Below, in pieces: positions 18,079 to 26,160 of a DNA stretch of 64,000 nucleotides. Source of the DNA: Exiguobacterium aurantiacum DSM 6208 (lineage in GTDB: Bacteria; Bacillota; Bacilli; Exiguobacteriales; Exiguobacteriaceae); assembly GCF_000702585.1 (NCBI RefSeq), contig NZ_JNIQ01000001.1:749001-813000 (forward strand), in the 5' to 3' direction. The notes below the pieces were generated by a model. It saw nothing but the letters and a program-made list of their open reading frames with translations, ran no database searches and had not been told where the DNA came from. Positions within the stretch are counted from its first letter, which is position 1; each line of letters starts with the position of its first letter. The position numbers were made by a program, and so were the translations under genes.

Positions 18079-18854
18079 TGCGCTTAGATGAAGCGATTCG
18101 GGAGCGGAGTGAAGGGACGGCGTTCGTCCCGTATATCATGGCAGGAGACGGCGGACTCGACAACTTGATTCCGACGATTGAACGGCTTGAAGCGATGGGG
18201 GCGACAGCGATTGAACTCGGCATCCCGTTCTCGGATCCGGTAGCGGACGGACCAGTCATCGAGGCGGCCGGTATGCGCGCCCTCGCCGAAGGCGTGACGC
18301 TCGCACAAGTGCTCGACCGTTTAATAGAAGGAACTAGACGTTTTTCAGTCCCGATTGTCCTCATGACCTACTTGAATCCGGTGTTTCGCTTCGGAGTGCA
18401 ACCGTTCTTTGAAAGAGCGGCAGCATGTGGAGTGAGCGGGGTGATCATCCCGGATTTACCATTTGAAGAAAGTCTCGAACTGTTCGCCGAGACGGATCGC
18501 CACGGCGTTGCCGTCATCCCGCTCGTCACATTAACGAGTAGCGCGCAGCGGGTCGAGACGATATTGAATCAGACCGAGGGATTCGTCTACGCGGTCACGT
18601 TGAAAGGAACGACTGGGAAGGCGGATGTGTTTCCAGACGAGTTGCTCGGACATTTACAGGCGCTCACGGCTCGTTCGCCGGTGCCCGTGCTTGCCGGATT
18701 CGGCGTTCATCTGGCCGAACAAGTCCGAGTACTCGGCGAGGCGTGTGATGGCGTCGTTGTCGGCAGTTTTATCGTCGAGGCGCTCCACGAAGGACGAGAC
18801 GAGGAAGTGGCAGCTTTGATTCGAGCGGCGAAGACAGTGGACACAAAAAGGTAA
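18075..18854 (+). CDS. trpA: Tryptophan synthase alpha chain
   Basis: Cleaves indole-glycerol phosphate and hands indole to TrpB. The 259-aa barrel has the catalytic glutamate in [14 protein letters not shown] and the aspartate in [12 protein letters not shown], then [12 protein letters not shown] and [10 protein letters not shown]. The start overlaps trpB (ATGA); no further gene follows, so the operon is trpDCFBA. Confidence 0.96.
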   Translation: MMRLDEAIRERSEGTAFVPYIMAGDGGLDNLIPTIERLEAMGATAIELGIPFSDPVADGPVIEAAGMRALAEGVTLAQVLDRLIEGTRRFSVPIVLMTYLNPVFRFGVQPFFERAAACGVSGVIIPDLPFEESLELFAETDRHGVAVIPLVTLTSSAQRVETILNQTEGFVYAVTLKGTTGKADVFPDELLGHLQALTARSPVPVLAGFGVHLAEQVRVLGEACDGVVVGSFIVEALHEGRDEEVAALIRAAKTVDTKR

Positions 18855-18883
18855 GGAATGTGCCGAGGCACACCCCTTACCCT
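18844..18883 (-). terminator. Terminator for hsp20
   Basis: GGTAAGG...CCTTACC with an inner TGTGC/GCACA; the A run at 18844-18849 is a U run on the minus strand. The stem covers both convergent stop codons. Confidence 0.7.
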
Positions 18884-19320
18884 TCAATTTCAATCGTACG
18901 TGTCGTCGACCCGTCATCAGCTTTTGGAATCGTCAAATGCAGCACCCCGTCCGCGAGCTTCGCTTTGATGCCGTCCTCTTTCACGTTCGGCAGATAGAGT
19001 GAACGTTGCATTGAGGTGACACGGCGCTCTCGGTACACATAATCTTTGTCTTCTTCTTTTTCTTCGCGTTGATCGACCGAGAGGACGAGGTGGTCTTTGT
19101 CATAACGGACGTGGATATTCTCTTTTTGAATGCCCGGCATCTCAGCTTCGATGACGTATTGGCTTTCTTGGTCTTTGACGTCGAGTTTGAACGAGTCGAG
19201 GAACGAGGTCGCCCCTTCTTTTGGGTCGAACAATTGATTCATCCGTTCAAACATATCGCCGAACAAGTCTTTGCGGAGCCGATCGAGTTCATTCTTTCGA
19301 AATGGGGGCAAGTCGAACAT
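18877..19320 (-). CDS. Hsp20/alpha-crystallin small heat shock protein
   Basis: An ATP-independent holdase of 147 aa. The ATG at 19320 follows GGAGGAGGG. The N-terminal part is aromatic and methionine-rich (FGDMFERMNQLF); the alpha-crystallin domain runs from about residue 40 with the conserved AKLADGVLHLTIPK near the end. The C-terminal I-x-I anchor is present as IEIEG-like TIEIEG. No CIRCE or CtsR box is seen; a large hairpin sits 18 bases ahead of the start. Confidence 0.92.
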   Translation of the reverse strand: MFDLPPFRKNELDRLRKDLFGDMFERMNQLFDPKEGATSFLDSFKLDVKDQESQYVIEAEMPGIQKENIHVRYDKDHLVLSVDQREEKEEDKDYVYRERRVTSMQRSLYLPNVKEDGIKAKLADGVLHLTIPKADDGSTTRTIEIEG

Positions 19321-19338
19321 ATGAATCCCTCCTCCATT

Positions 19339-19388
19339 AAAAAACGAACATGGCAGAAGTGTTGTCACTTCTACTATGTTCGTTTTTT
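19339..19388 (-). terminator. Strong hairpin ahead of hsp20
   Basis: AAAAAACGAACAT pairs with ATGTTCGTTTTTT, and AGAAGT with ACTTCT, loop about TTGT. With its U run it can end the antiporter transcript, yet it ends only about 8 bases before the hsp20 ribosome binding site, so it may equally be a leader element of hsp20. Confidence 0.75.
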
Positions 19389-19435
19389 ATATGGTCTAAA
19401 CCTGATTCACGTGACGAAATGATGAAAAGAAATCG

Positions 19436-20932
19436 TCATAACTCGACACGTTCGAGCCCGTCCTCCCCGAACTTGCGGTCGAGTTGGTCGTGGCGGTATG
19501 TCGAGGCGAGGACGTATAACAAATCGCCCGGCTCGATTTTCGTCTGGCCCGTCGGCGGGATCAGATAGTCTTGGCGCACAATCGCGTTCACGACCGTGTT
19601 CGGTGGAAGCGTGATGTCGGCGAGCGTCTTCCCAATCATCGACGACTCTTCCGTCGCGACGTACGGAACGAGTTGATGTTGCGACTGTTTGCTCGAGACG
19701 AGCGCAATCGAGTACGGAGACCGAATCTTATCGGGTCCGAGTAAGTCGAGTTTCGCCGCAAGCGGGGTGAGCGTCGTGCCTTGAATCAAGGCGCTCGTCA
19801 CGACGACGAAGAAGACGGCGTTAAAAATCAATTGGGCGTTATCGATGCCTGCGATGAGCGGGAACGTCGCGAGGACGATCGGGACCGCGCCTTTTAGCCC
19901 GGCCCATGAGATGAACAGCTTCTCTTTATTCGTAAACGCCATACCGAGCGTCGACAAGTAGACGGCGATCGGTCGTGCGATGAACATTAAGATGAACGAG
20001 ATGAGCAAACCTTTCCAAATCAGTTCGAGGTCGAGCAACTGTTTTGGGAAGACAAGCAAGCCGAGGATGACGAACATGATGATTTGCATAATCCAGGCGA
20101 GCGCCTCAGAGAATTGGACAATCGTCACTTCGTGAGCCGTATGCGCGTTTCCGACAATCATCGCAGCGATATAGACGGCGAGTAGTCCACTGCCTGCAAA
20201 GTATGCAGCAGCCCCGTACGTCATGAACGCCATCGAAATCATGAGGACGGCGTGTAGTCCGCTCGAGTCAAGTTTCAAATGGTTGAGCATGAGGCGAGAG
20301 ACGTTTCCGAGGAGATATCCAAGGAGTGCCCCGACGACAATTTGCAAGACGAACATCCAAATGCCGTCCCAAATGGTCGTGCCCGGTTTCATCATGAAAT
20401 CGAGGGCAAGAATCGTTAAGAACATCGCCATCGGGTCGTTCGTGCCGGACTCGGCTTCGAGTGTCGCACCGACGTTCGGTGCAATGTTTTTCCCTTTGAA
20501 GGCGGCGAAGACGGCCGCCGCATCGGTCGAACCGATGATGGCACCAAACAGGAAAGATTCAATCCAATCTAAACCAAATACGAAACGAACGGCAACCGCG
20601 ACGACAGCCGTCGTGAGCAAGACGCCAATCGTGGCAAGCGAGGCGGACGGGGCGAGGACGCTCCGAATCGAGGACCATTTCGTTTGAAGTCCCCCCTCAA
20701 ACAAGATGACGATCAGCGCCGCTACCCCAATCATCTGTGCAAGGCCCGTATTGTCAAAGAAGATGATACCGGTGATATCGCTCCCGATCACCATGCCGAT
20801 CCCCATGAACAAAATCAAGGCTGGAAGGCCGAAGCGGGTGGAGACGCGCGTGGCGAGAACCCCTGCAACGAGGAGCAGGCCGAACAATAAAATCAAACTG
20901 TCTGTACTGATTACCGAACCATTCAAACACAT
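19436..20932 (-). CDS. K+(Na+)/H+ antiporter, CPA1 NhaP2 type
   Basis: A 498-aa exchanger: about twelve helices with ILFEGGLQTKW, GSTDAAAVFAAF and AESGTNDPMAM (ion-binding Asp region), then a C-terminal RCK_C/TrkA_C domain (about residues 405-485; IGKTLADITLPPN, IEPGDLLYVLAS) that would bind a regulator. This combination is the NhaP2/CvrA type. I chose the ATG at 20932 (MCLNGSV), just behind AAGGAAG. Membrane protein in K+ and pH balance. Confidence 0.9.
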   Translation of the reverse strand: MCLNGSVISTDSLILLFGLLLVAGVLATRVSTRFGLPALILFMGIGMVIGSDITGIIFFDNTGLAQMIGVAALIVILFEGGLQTKWSSIRSVLAPSASLATIGVLLTTAVVAVAVRFVFGLDWIESFLFGAIIGSTDAAAVFAAFKGKNIAPNVGATLEAESGTNDPMAMFLTILALDFMMKPGTTIWDGIWMFVLQIVVGALLGYLLGNVSRLMLNHLKLDSSGLHAVLMISMAFMTYGAAAYFAGSGLLAVYIAAMIVGNAHTAHEVTIVQFSEALAWIMQIIMFVILGLLVFPKQLLDLELIWKGLLISFILMFIARPIAVYLSTLGMAFTNKEKLFISWAGLKGAVPIVLATFPLIAGIDNAQLIFNAVFFVVVTSALIQGTTLTPLAAKLDLLGPDKIRSPYSIALVSSKQSQHQLVPYVATEESSMIGKTLADITLPPNTVVNAIVRQDYLIPPTGQTKIEPGDLLYVLASTYRHDQLDRKFGEDGLERVEL

Positions 20933-20978
20933 CACTTCCTTATAAAATTTGTCGCTTTTCTCAGTTATTATTAAGTTC

Positions 20979-20984
20979 ATTATA
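20979..20984 (-). promoter_or_regulatory. Extended -10 promoter element for the antiporter
   Basis: TGG-TATAAT on the minus strand, about 45 bases ahead of the start; the -35 (TTAATT at 16 bases) is weak. Confidence 0.5.
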
Positions 20985-21091
20985 CCATGAAATCATTATT
21001 AATTAAGAAATAACGCATTGTAAGTTATGCACATTGGAATAATCGGATATGGCTATGGTAAAGTGAGGATACGAAAAAAGGGGAGGTACGT

Positions 21092-22027
21092 ATGGCTAAA
21101 ATTTATGTCTTACACGAAAACAATGAATGGACAGACCATCTCGTCAAACGACTGGACGAATTAGCTTTACCTTACGAATTGTGGCATTTGGATGAGGGAA
21201 TGATTGATCTCGAGGCGACCCCGCCCGAAGGTGTGTTTTATAACCGGATGAGCGCCTCGTCCCACACGCGCGGACACCGTTACGCCCCGGAGCTTACGGA
21301 AGGGGTGCTCGCTTGGCTTGAGGCGAATAACCGGACTGTCTTTAACGGGACGCGTGCGATTCGTCTTGAAGTGAGCAAAGTGAATCAGTATACGGCACTT
21401 CGCCGCGAAGGAATCCGTGTACCGAAGACGATTGCGGCCGTCGGGAAAGAACAAATCATGAACGCGGCAGAGACGCTCGGGATGACGCCGTTTATCACCA
21501 AGCATAACCGAGCCGGCAAAGGGCTCGGTGTCCAGTTGTTTCATTCGATTGAGGCGTTACGTGAATATGTATATGGACCGCAGTTCGAAGACTCGGTCGA
21601 CGGCATCACGCTCATTCAACAATATATTGAGGCGCCACAACCGTTCATCACACGCTGTGAGTTTATCGGCGGGAAGTTCGTCTATGCCGTACGCGTCGAC
21701 ACGTCGGAAGGATTCGAGCTGTGCCCGGCTGACGCTTGCTCGATTGAAGATCAGTTTTGCCCGGTCGGTGAGACGCCGCCAGCGAAGTTCGAGATCGTCG
21801 AAGGGTTTACGCATCCGATGATCGCGCAACTTGAGACGTTCCTCGCTACGAACGACATCGCCGTCGCCGGCATCGAGATCATCGAGGACCGAGACGGTAA
21901 CGTCTACGCCTATGACGTGAACACGAACACGAATTATAACTCCGACGCTGAGGCGAAAGCGGGCACGTACGGTATGCTCGAACTCGCGACGTTCCTCGGG
22001 GACGCTCTTCATGCGAAGGCAAAATAA
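21092..22027 (+). CDS. ATP-grasp ligase, RimK/GshB-like
   Basis: A 311-aa cytosolic ATP-grasp protein. NGTRAIRLEVSK leads into the fold, KHNRAGKGLGV is the nucleotide-binding loop, and the metal-binding end is AYDVNTNTNYN. Proteins of this type link an amino acid to a carboxylate (often annotated alpha-L-glutamate ligase). The acceptor is unknown and no partner gene is nearby. AAGGGGAGGT precedes the ATG; a strong terminator follows. Confidence 0.8.
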   Translation: MAKIYVLHENNEWTDHLVKRLDELALPYELWHLDEGMIDLEATPPEGVFYNRMSASSHTRGHRYAPELTEGVLAWLEANNRTVFNGTRAIRLEVSKVNQYTALRREGIRVPKTIAAVGKEQIMNAAETLGMTPFITKHNRAGKGLGVQLFHSIEALREYVYGPQFEDSVDGITLIQQYIEAPQPFITRCEFIGGKFVYAVRVDTSEGFELCPADACSIEDQFCPVGETPPAKFEIVEGFTHPMIAQLETFLATNDIAVAGIEIIEDRDGNVYAYDVNTNTNYNSDAEAKAGTYGMLELATFLGDALHAKAK

Positions 22028-22053
22028 AGGGTCAGGCTTTTGCCTGACCCTTT
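22026..22053 (+). terminator. Rho-independent terminator
   Basis: Perfect AAAGGGTCAGGC-TTTT-GCCTGACCCTTT. It overlaps the 3' end of the small minus-strand gene. Confidence 0.9.
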
Positions 22054-22178
22054 CGCTGTGTATGTTTTAACTGTTGTTCAAATCGAAGTTGGACTAGCTC
22101 GGCAGTCGGTGCCATTCGCTCAATAAACGAATCTAAACGTTCCGCAGTGTCTCGATCTGATTCCTTGAACACGCGCAT
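22032..22178 (-). CDS. Hypothetical small protein, 48 aa
   Basis: ATG at 22178 with AATGAGGTG 7-8 bases ahead; the protein starts MRVFKESDRDTAERLDSFIE and is charged and helical, ending QRKGQAKA. The stop codon lies inside the terminator of the ATP-grasp gene. A TTGATT...TAATAAT-like promoter is possible at about 22196-22225. No family recognised; the call rests on the ribosome binding site and the open frame. Confidence 0.5.
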   Translation of the reverse strand: MRVFKESDRDTAERLDSFIERMAPTAELVQLRFEQQLKHTQRKGQAKA

Positions 22179-22259
22179 CGTTGTTCACCTCATTGATCAT
22201 TATTATGGAATTGCTTCTATAATCAATGTTTCCCGAGGCACCGTCCGCATAAACCTCGA

Positions 22260-23033
22260 TTACCCGAGGAATGTGCCGAGTTCTTCTTTTGGTAGGATGT
22301 TCCCGACGTAGAAATCGCCGAACTCTCCATACTTCGCACTCACTTCATCGAAACGCATCTCGTAGACGATTTTCTTGAACTGAAGCGAATCTTCCGCGAA
22401 TAGCGTCACGCCCCATTCCCAACCGTCAAATCCAGTCGATCCGCCAATAAATTGTTGGATTTTGCCGGCGTAGCTGCGGCCGATCATGCTGTGGCGGTAC
22501 ATGAGGTCTTTGCGCTCATCCATCGAGAGCGTATACCAGTTGTCGCCGTCGCGGCGTGCCTTGCTCATCGGATAGAAGCAGATGTGCGCCGTTTTCGGGA
22601 GCGTCGGGTAGAGACGCGACCGGATGTGCGGGTTTTCATACGGATCGCCGTCGCCTGAGCCACGGTACATGCCGAGTTCGATGACCGAGACGTACGAATA
22701 CGACGGGATCATGTAGTCGTACAGCTTCGTCTTCCGGAGCGCGAGCTCGACTTGCTCGAGCTCTTTGAACGTTGGACGAAGGACCATAAGAACGACGTCC
22801 GCCTTTTGTCCTAAAATCGAATAAAAGGCGTGGCTGCCTTCACCGCGCGTTTCCACTTCTTCAAGCGAGGCGAGGAACGCGACGAATTCATCAATCATTT
22901 CTTTTCGCGCCGTAGCGTCAACAGTTTTCAAGCGGGTCCAATCGATCGTGCGGAAATCATGGAGCGTGTACCAACCGTCCAACGTGGCGGCGGCGTGCTG
23001 TGTCTCTGTAGTTGGTGCAGGACGTTCTGACAT
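22260..23033 (-). CDS. hemQ: Coproheme decarboxylase HemQ (ChdC)
   Basis: Turns coproheme III into heme b with peroxide, the last step of the Gram-positive heme route. The 257-aa protein has the catalytic tyrosine in [11 protein letters not shown] (Tyr154, Lys158) and the proximal heme histidine in MYRHSMIGR (His181), then [21 protein letters not shown] precedes the ATG. It diverges from pta, an adjacency also known in Bacillus (ywfI-pta). Confidence 0.95.
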   Translation of the reverse strand: MSERPAPTTETQHAAATLDGWYTLHDFRTIDWTRLKTVDATARKEMIDEFVAFLASLEEVETRGEGSHAFYSILGQKADVVLMVLRPTFKELEQVELALRKTKLYDYMIPSYSYVSVIELGMYRGSGDGDPYENPHIRSRLYPTLPKTAHICFYPMSKARRDGDNWYTLSMDERKDLMYRHSMIGRSYAGKIQQFIGGSTGFDGWEWGVTLFAEDSLQFKKIVYEMRFDEVSAKYGEFGDFYVGNILPKEELGTFLG

Positions 23034-23370
23034 AAAAAAACTCCTTTCAGGAACTTAGGCTTCGCTGTTTATTTTACCATAGTCCCTTCACAGCCTGCCA
23101 AGTTTGACGCCGGCTGTGAGTCGCATCACGGTCGAGACGGGAAAAAGCAACGATCCGGCCATGAATGAAAACGGCTTCAAAACAGCCTGTATCAGTCGAT
23201 AGAGTATCACTGTTGTATTCATATAATGATTGATTTCAAGCGATTTATGACGAATCGGGCAGAATAGTTTATTTTAAAAAAGGTCCTGTGTATAATTGAA
23301 ATCGCATAAAGACAGAAATCGGTCACAAACCGTAAGTGATTCTTATTATAAGAAAAGGGGTTCCTCCGTT
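23034..23370 (+). other. hemQ-pta divergent spacer
   Basis: No gene seen in these 337 bases. A promoter TTTATT (23268-23273), 17 bases, TATAAT (23291-23296) serves pta. I see no riboswitch or clear operator. Confidence 0.6.
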
Positions 23371-24360
23371 ATGAAACTATTTGATACGTTAAAGCAGAAA
23401 GTCAGCCCGATCCGTCCAACTATCGTCTTGCCTGAAGGCGTCGATGAGCGCGTCCTCGGAGCCGCGGTCCGTTTGAAAAACGACGGCATGGTCGACCCGA
23501 TCGTCATCGGTCCGAAAGCCGAGCTCGATGCGGTCGCAACGAAGCACGGATTTGATATCTCGAACTTGACGCAGTACGACCCGGCGACGTACGAAGACAT
23601 CGACACACTCGTCGAAGCGTTCGTCGAGCGCCGTAAAGGCAAAGCGACGCCAGAACAGGCCCGTGAATTGTTGACGTCAGACGTCAACTACTTCGGGACG
23701 ATGCTCGTCCACACAGGCAAGGCAGAAGGTCTCGTCTCGGGTGCGATGCACGCGACAGCGGACACGGTCCGTCCGGCCCTTCAAATCATCAAAATGCAAG
23801 AAGGCATTAAAAAGACGTCAGGCGTCTTCATCATGGTACGCGACAACGAGCAGTACGTCTTCTCGGATTGCGCGATCAACATCGCACCGGACGCGGCCGA
23901 CCTCGCGGAGAACGCCTACTTGTCAGCGTTGACAGCGAAGACGTTCGGCATCGAGCCGCAAGTCGCGCTCCTCAGCTTCTCGACGAAAGGTTCAGCGAAA
24001 TCACCTGAAACCGAGAAGGTCATCGAAGCGACACGTCTCGCCAAAGAAAAAGCGCCGAATCTTCCAATCGACGGTGAGCTTCAGTTCGACGCTGCGTTCG
24101 TCCCGAGCGTAGCAGCGAAGAAAGCGCCAGGCTCTGACGTGGCCGGGAACGCCAACGTCTTCGTCTTCCCAAGCCTCGAAGCCGGGAACATCGGCTACAA
24201 GATGGTTCAACGTTTCGGCGGGTTCGAAGCGATCGGACCGATCCTCCAAGGCCTCAACAAGCCGGTGAACGACTTGTCGCGCGGTTGTAACGAAGAAGAC
24301 GTCTACAAATTGACGCTCATCACAGCGGCACAAGCCATCGACGAGCGCAACGAAGCGTAA
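23371..24360 (+). CDS. pta: Phosphate acetyltransferase
   Basis: Interconverts acetyl-CoA and acetyl phosphate for overflow metabolism with AckA. The 329-aa protein is the short form without regulatory domain. Marks: RPTIVLPEGVDERVLGAA, GLVSGAMHATADTVRPALQI and LNKPVNDLSRGCNEEDVY. The ATG at 23371 follows AAAAGGGG. A terminator follows at once. Confidence 0.96.
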   Translation: MKLFDTLKQKVSPIRPTIVLPEGVDERVLGAAVRLKNDGMVDPIVIGPKAELDAVATKHGFDISNLTQYDPATYEDIDTLVEAFVERRKGKATPEQARELLTSDVNYFGTMLVHTGKAEGLVSGAMHATADTVRPALQIIKMQEGIKKTSGVFIMVRDNEQYVFSDCAINIAPDAADLAENAYLSALTAKTFGIEPQVALLSFSTKGSAKSPETEKVIEATRLAKEKAPNLPIDGELQFDAAFVPSVAAKKAPGSDVAGNANVFVFPSLEAGNIGYKMVQRFGGFEAIGPILQGLNKPVNDLSRGCNEEDVYKLTLITAAQAIDERNEA

Positions 24361-24365
24361 GTCGC

Positions 24366-24398
24366 AAGCATCCTTCCTTAGCGGAGGATGCTTTTTTT
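24366..24398 (+). terminator. Rho-independent terminator
   Basis: AAGCATCC...GGATGCTT then seven T after pta. Confidence 0.88.
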
Positions 24399-24437
24399 GT
24401 TCGGCCATTGTAAACTATTGGAAAAGGGGGTGGTCAG

Positions 24438-25157
24438 ATGAACGAATTTGAAAAAGAAGTCGTGCTTCCGGAAGGACATCGTTACGCGATGTTCGGCGGC
24501 GGGGATGACTATCCGATCAAACCGTATTACGAAGGGGTGTTCGAAGCGGTATTCGTCGTGTTCCATCCTTTTCTTGCGTCCGTGAACGACCGTGCCGTAA
24601 TCGACCGATATGTCGACATGAACAAAAACGAAGTAGAGCAGCAATTTCGAGTCGTCACGTGGCAAGAGATGTGCCGTCAACTTGACTTTGACCATGTCAA
24701 ACGCATCGATCACGCACTCCGGACAATGATCGGAGCGTTGAAACCGCACGCGAAAGACCGAGCAAGCGCAAATCGAATCATCGATTTTTGTAAGCGTGAC
24801 AACTTGCTTCCACCAGGCGAAGGAGTGCTGTCTAATCTTTTAGAGAACCAGGTATTGCGTGCGCTTCTTGAAATGGGGGAAGAATGGATGTGGAGTGGCG
24901 ACGAGTTTTGTACGGAACGGCATCTCATTCATATTCGTGAGACGCTAGCCGCTGATACGTGGGGGATGCAACATCGGACGTTCTTCGGTTACCAACATGA
25001 GTGGCTCATCGTACCGCCTTGGGATAGCCATTTCACGTTGTTTTGTGGCAGCCGTGCTTGGATCGGGCAGGTGGTCGAGCGGTGTGAGCTCGAAGGGTTC
25101 TATTGTGATGACGAAACGACAATCAATTGGAGTTTGTCTAATCGAAAACTAAGGTAA
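24438..25157 (+). CDS. Hypothetical protein, 239 aa (possibly DUF2711)
   Basis: A soluble protein with AAAAGGGGG ahead of the ATG. It is rich in aromatic residues, with EEWMWSGDEFCTERHL near residue 155 and WDSHFTLFCGSR near 205. The pattern recalls DUF2711 proteins of Bacilli, but only from memory. No catalytic motif is apparent. It is followed by the rhodanese gene 35 bases on. Confidence 0.5.
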   Translation: MNEFEKEVVLPEGHRYAMFGGGDDYPIKPYYEGVFEAVFVVFHPFLASVNDRAVIDRYVDMNKNEVEQQFRVVTWQEMCRQLDFDHVKRIDHALRTMIGALKPHAKDRASANRIIDFCKRDNLLPPGEGVLSNLLENQVLRALLEMGEEWMWSGDEFCTERHLIHIRETLAADTWGMQHRTFFGYQHEWLIVPPWDSHFTLFCGSRAWIGQVVERCELEGFYCDDETTINWSLSNRKLR

Positions 25158-25192
25158 ACTAGTAAGGGACAACATTAAAAGGGGGAGCCTAT

Positions 25193-25492
25193 ATGCAAAA
25201 CATCCATGCAACCGAATTACGTGAGAAGCTCGAGAACGGGGAGTCGCTCCACATCATCGACGTGCGCGAACAAGACGAATACGACGCGGGTCACATCCCG
25301 CACGTACCGCTCTATCCATTGTCTGAGTTCCCGGAAGTGACAGAAAAGCTCGCCAAAGACAACGTCTATCATGTCATTTGCCGCTCGGGCGGGCGCAGTG
25401 TGACGGCGTGCGACTACTTGGAGTCACAAGGATATAAAGTCGTCAACGTCGAGGGCGGCATGCTCGCCTGGGACGGTGACATCGAAGCGTGA
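25193..25492 (+). CDS. Single-domain rhodanese
   Basis: A 99-aa cytosolic sulfurtransferase with IIDVREQDEYDAGHI and the active-site loop CRSGGRS. AAAAGGGGGAG precedes the ATG. Its stop codon overlaps the start of a small membrane protein gene. Substrates unknown; unlike the rhodanese at 4981 it has no membrane anchor and no CsoR-like operator. Confidence 0.9.
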   Translation: MQNIHATELREKLENGESLHIIDVREQDEYDAGHIPHVPLYPLSEFPEVTEKLAKDNVYHVICRSGGRSVTACDYLESQGYKVVNVEGGMLAWDGDIEA

Positions 25493-25656
25493 TGCTCGAC
25501 AATCCTTGGGTCGTCATCCCGCTCCTCATCGCCTTGTATTTGACCGTGTACGCGTTCGTCAAACGGCTCGATTGGGCCAAATGGCGAATCGTGTGGGCGG
25601 TATGGGTTATCTTGATCGTGATCCTGTTGACGATTCGGCTCGTCCGGAGCCTATAA
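25492..25656 (+). CDS. Small two-helix membrane protein, 54 aa
   Basis: The ATG at 25492 shares a base with the rhodanese stop (TGATG), so translation is coupled. It begins MLDNPWVVIPLLIALYLTVY, then a charged turn (VKRLDWAKWR) and a second helix ending LLTIRLVRSL. The adjacency suggests a membrane partner for the rhodanese, but this is inference. Confidence 0.6.
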   Translation: MLDNPWVVIPLLIALYLTVYAFVKRLDWAKWRIVWAVWVILIVILLTIRLVRSL

Positions 25657-25657
25657 A

Positions 25658-25694
25658 AAACGAGTAAAACCAAAGTCGGCTTCACTCGTTTCAG
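25658..25694 (+). terminator. Terminator, copy 1 of a duplicated sequence
   Basis: AAACGAGTAAAACC...GGCTTCACTCGTTT. The 22 bases from 25670 recur at 26136. Confidence 0.75.
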
Positions 25695-25890
25695 ATTGAA
25701 GACAAAGTCACGTTTCAGGCGAACTGAAACGTGACTTTTTCGTTTTCGGGCCTTGAGGCGCTCTGCCCGAGACCCTGTCCAGCCTGCCATCTTCTTGAGA
25801 TTGAGGGCAGCAAAGGTAAGCATCGCCTGCATTGAAACTTTTTCAAGTCCCCGGTAACGGGTCCAACGCATGCCATGCTTCTCTCGTCCG
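25695..25890 (-). pseudogene. IS1182-like transposase, 3' remnant
   Basis: On the minus strand EKHGMRWTRYRGLEKV followed by MQAMLTFAALNLKKMA is the C-terminal signature of IS1182-family transposases. An in-frame stop lies just upstream (25893-25895) and no other part of the gene is present. A perfect hairpin (25704-25738; AAAGTCACGTTTCAG with its complement, then TTTTTCG) lies at its 3' end. Confidence 0.75.
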
Positions 25891-25977
25891 ATTCACCTCT
25901 ATGACTGGTTCTCTACCTCTCATTATAAAAAAGGGACGAGGGTACGAAAAGAGGGATTGATGCGTGGACCGACTAAG

Positions 25978-26078
25978 GGCACGGCGAGACTTCTAGGGGA
26001 ATAGCAAGCAAAGGGAGACCCGGCAGCGTTAAGCGATACGGCTCCCTGCTTGCCCCCAGAAAAGCGAGCTGTGTCCGG
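25978..26078. repeat. Imperfect long hairpin repeat, possible ncRNA
   Basis: GCAAGC-AA-AGGGAG (26004-26017) pairs with CTCCCTGCTTGC (26042-26053); the flanks TTCTAGGGG and CCCCCAGAA extend it. The layout (GAGAC..C, GGGAGACCC, GGCTCCC, AGAAAGCGAG) recalls a dispersed hairpin repeat common between genes in Bacillaceae. This is from memory and unchecked. Confidence 0.5.
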
Positions 26079-26087
26079 TCGGGCAAA

Positions 26088-26120
26088 TAAAAAAACTGCA
26101 GACAATGTTTTGTCTACAGT
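26088..26120 (-). terminator. Second terminator after folE2
   Basis: ACTGCAGACAA/TTGTCTACAGT with one mismatch; the seven-A run on the plus strand gives a U run on the minus strand. Confidence 0.7.
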
Positions 26121-26123
26121 CTG

Positions 26124-26160
26124 AAACGAGTGAAGCCAAAGTCGGCTTCACTCGTTTTTT
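26124..26160. terminator. Terminator, copy 2 of a duplicated sequence
   Basis: AAACGAGTGAAGCC-AAAGTC-GGCTTCACTCGTTT, perfect, at the end of folE2. Near-identical to 25658-25691. Confidence 0.88.

Noticed and set aside
19321-19435. CIRCE or CtsR operator for hsp20
   Set aside because: Neither the TTAGCACTC-N9-GAGTGCTAA palindrome nor the CtsR heptads occur; the inverted repeat there is a terminator-like hairpin.
25923-26105. A 60-codon minus-strand frame with SGGKQGAVSLNAAGSPFACY
   Set aside because: It has no ribosome binding site and lies across the imperfect long hairpin; the frame looks like a by-product of a structured repeat.
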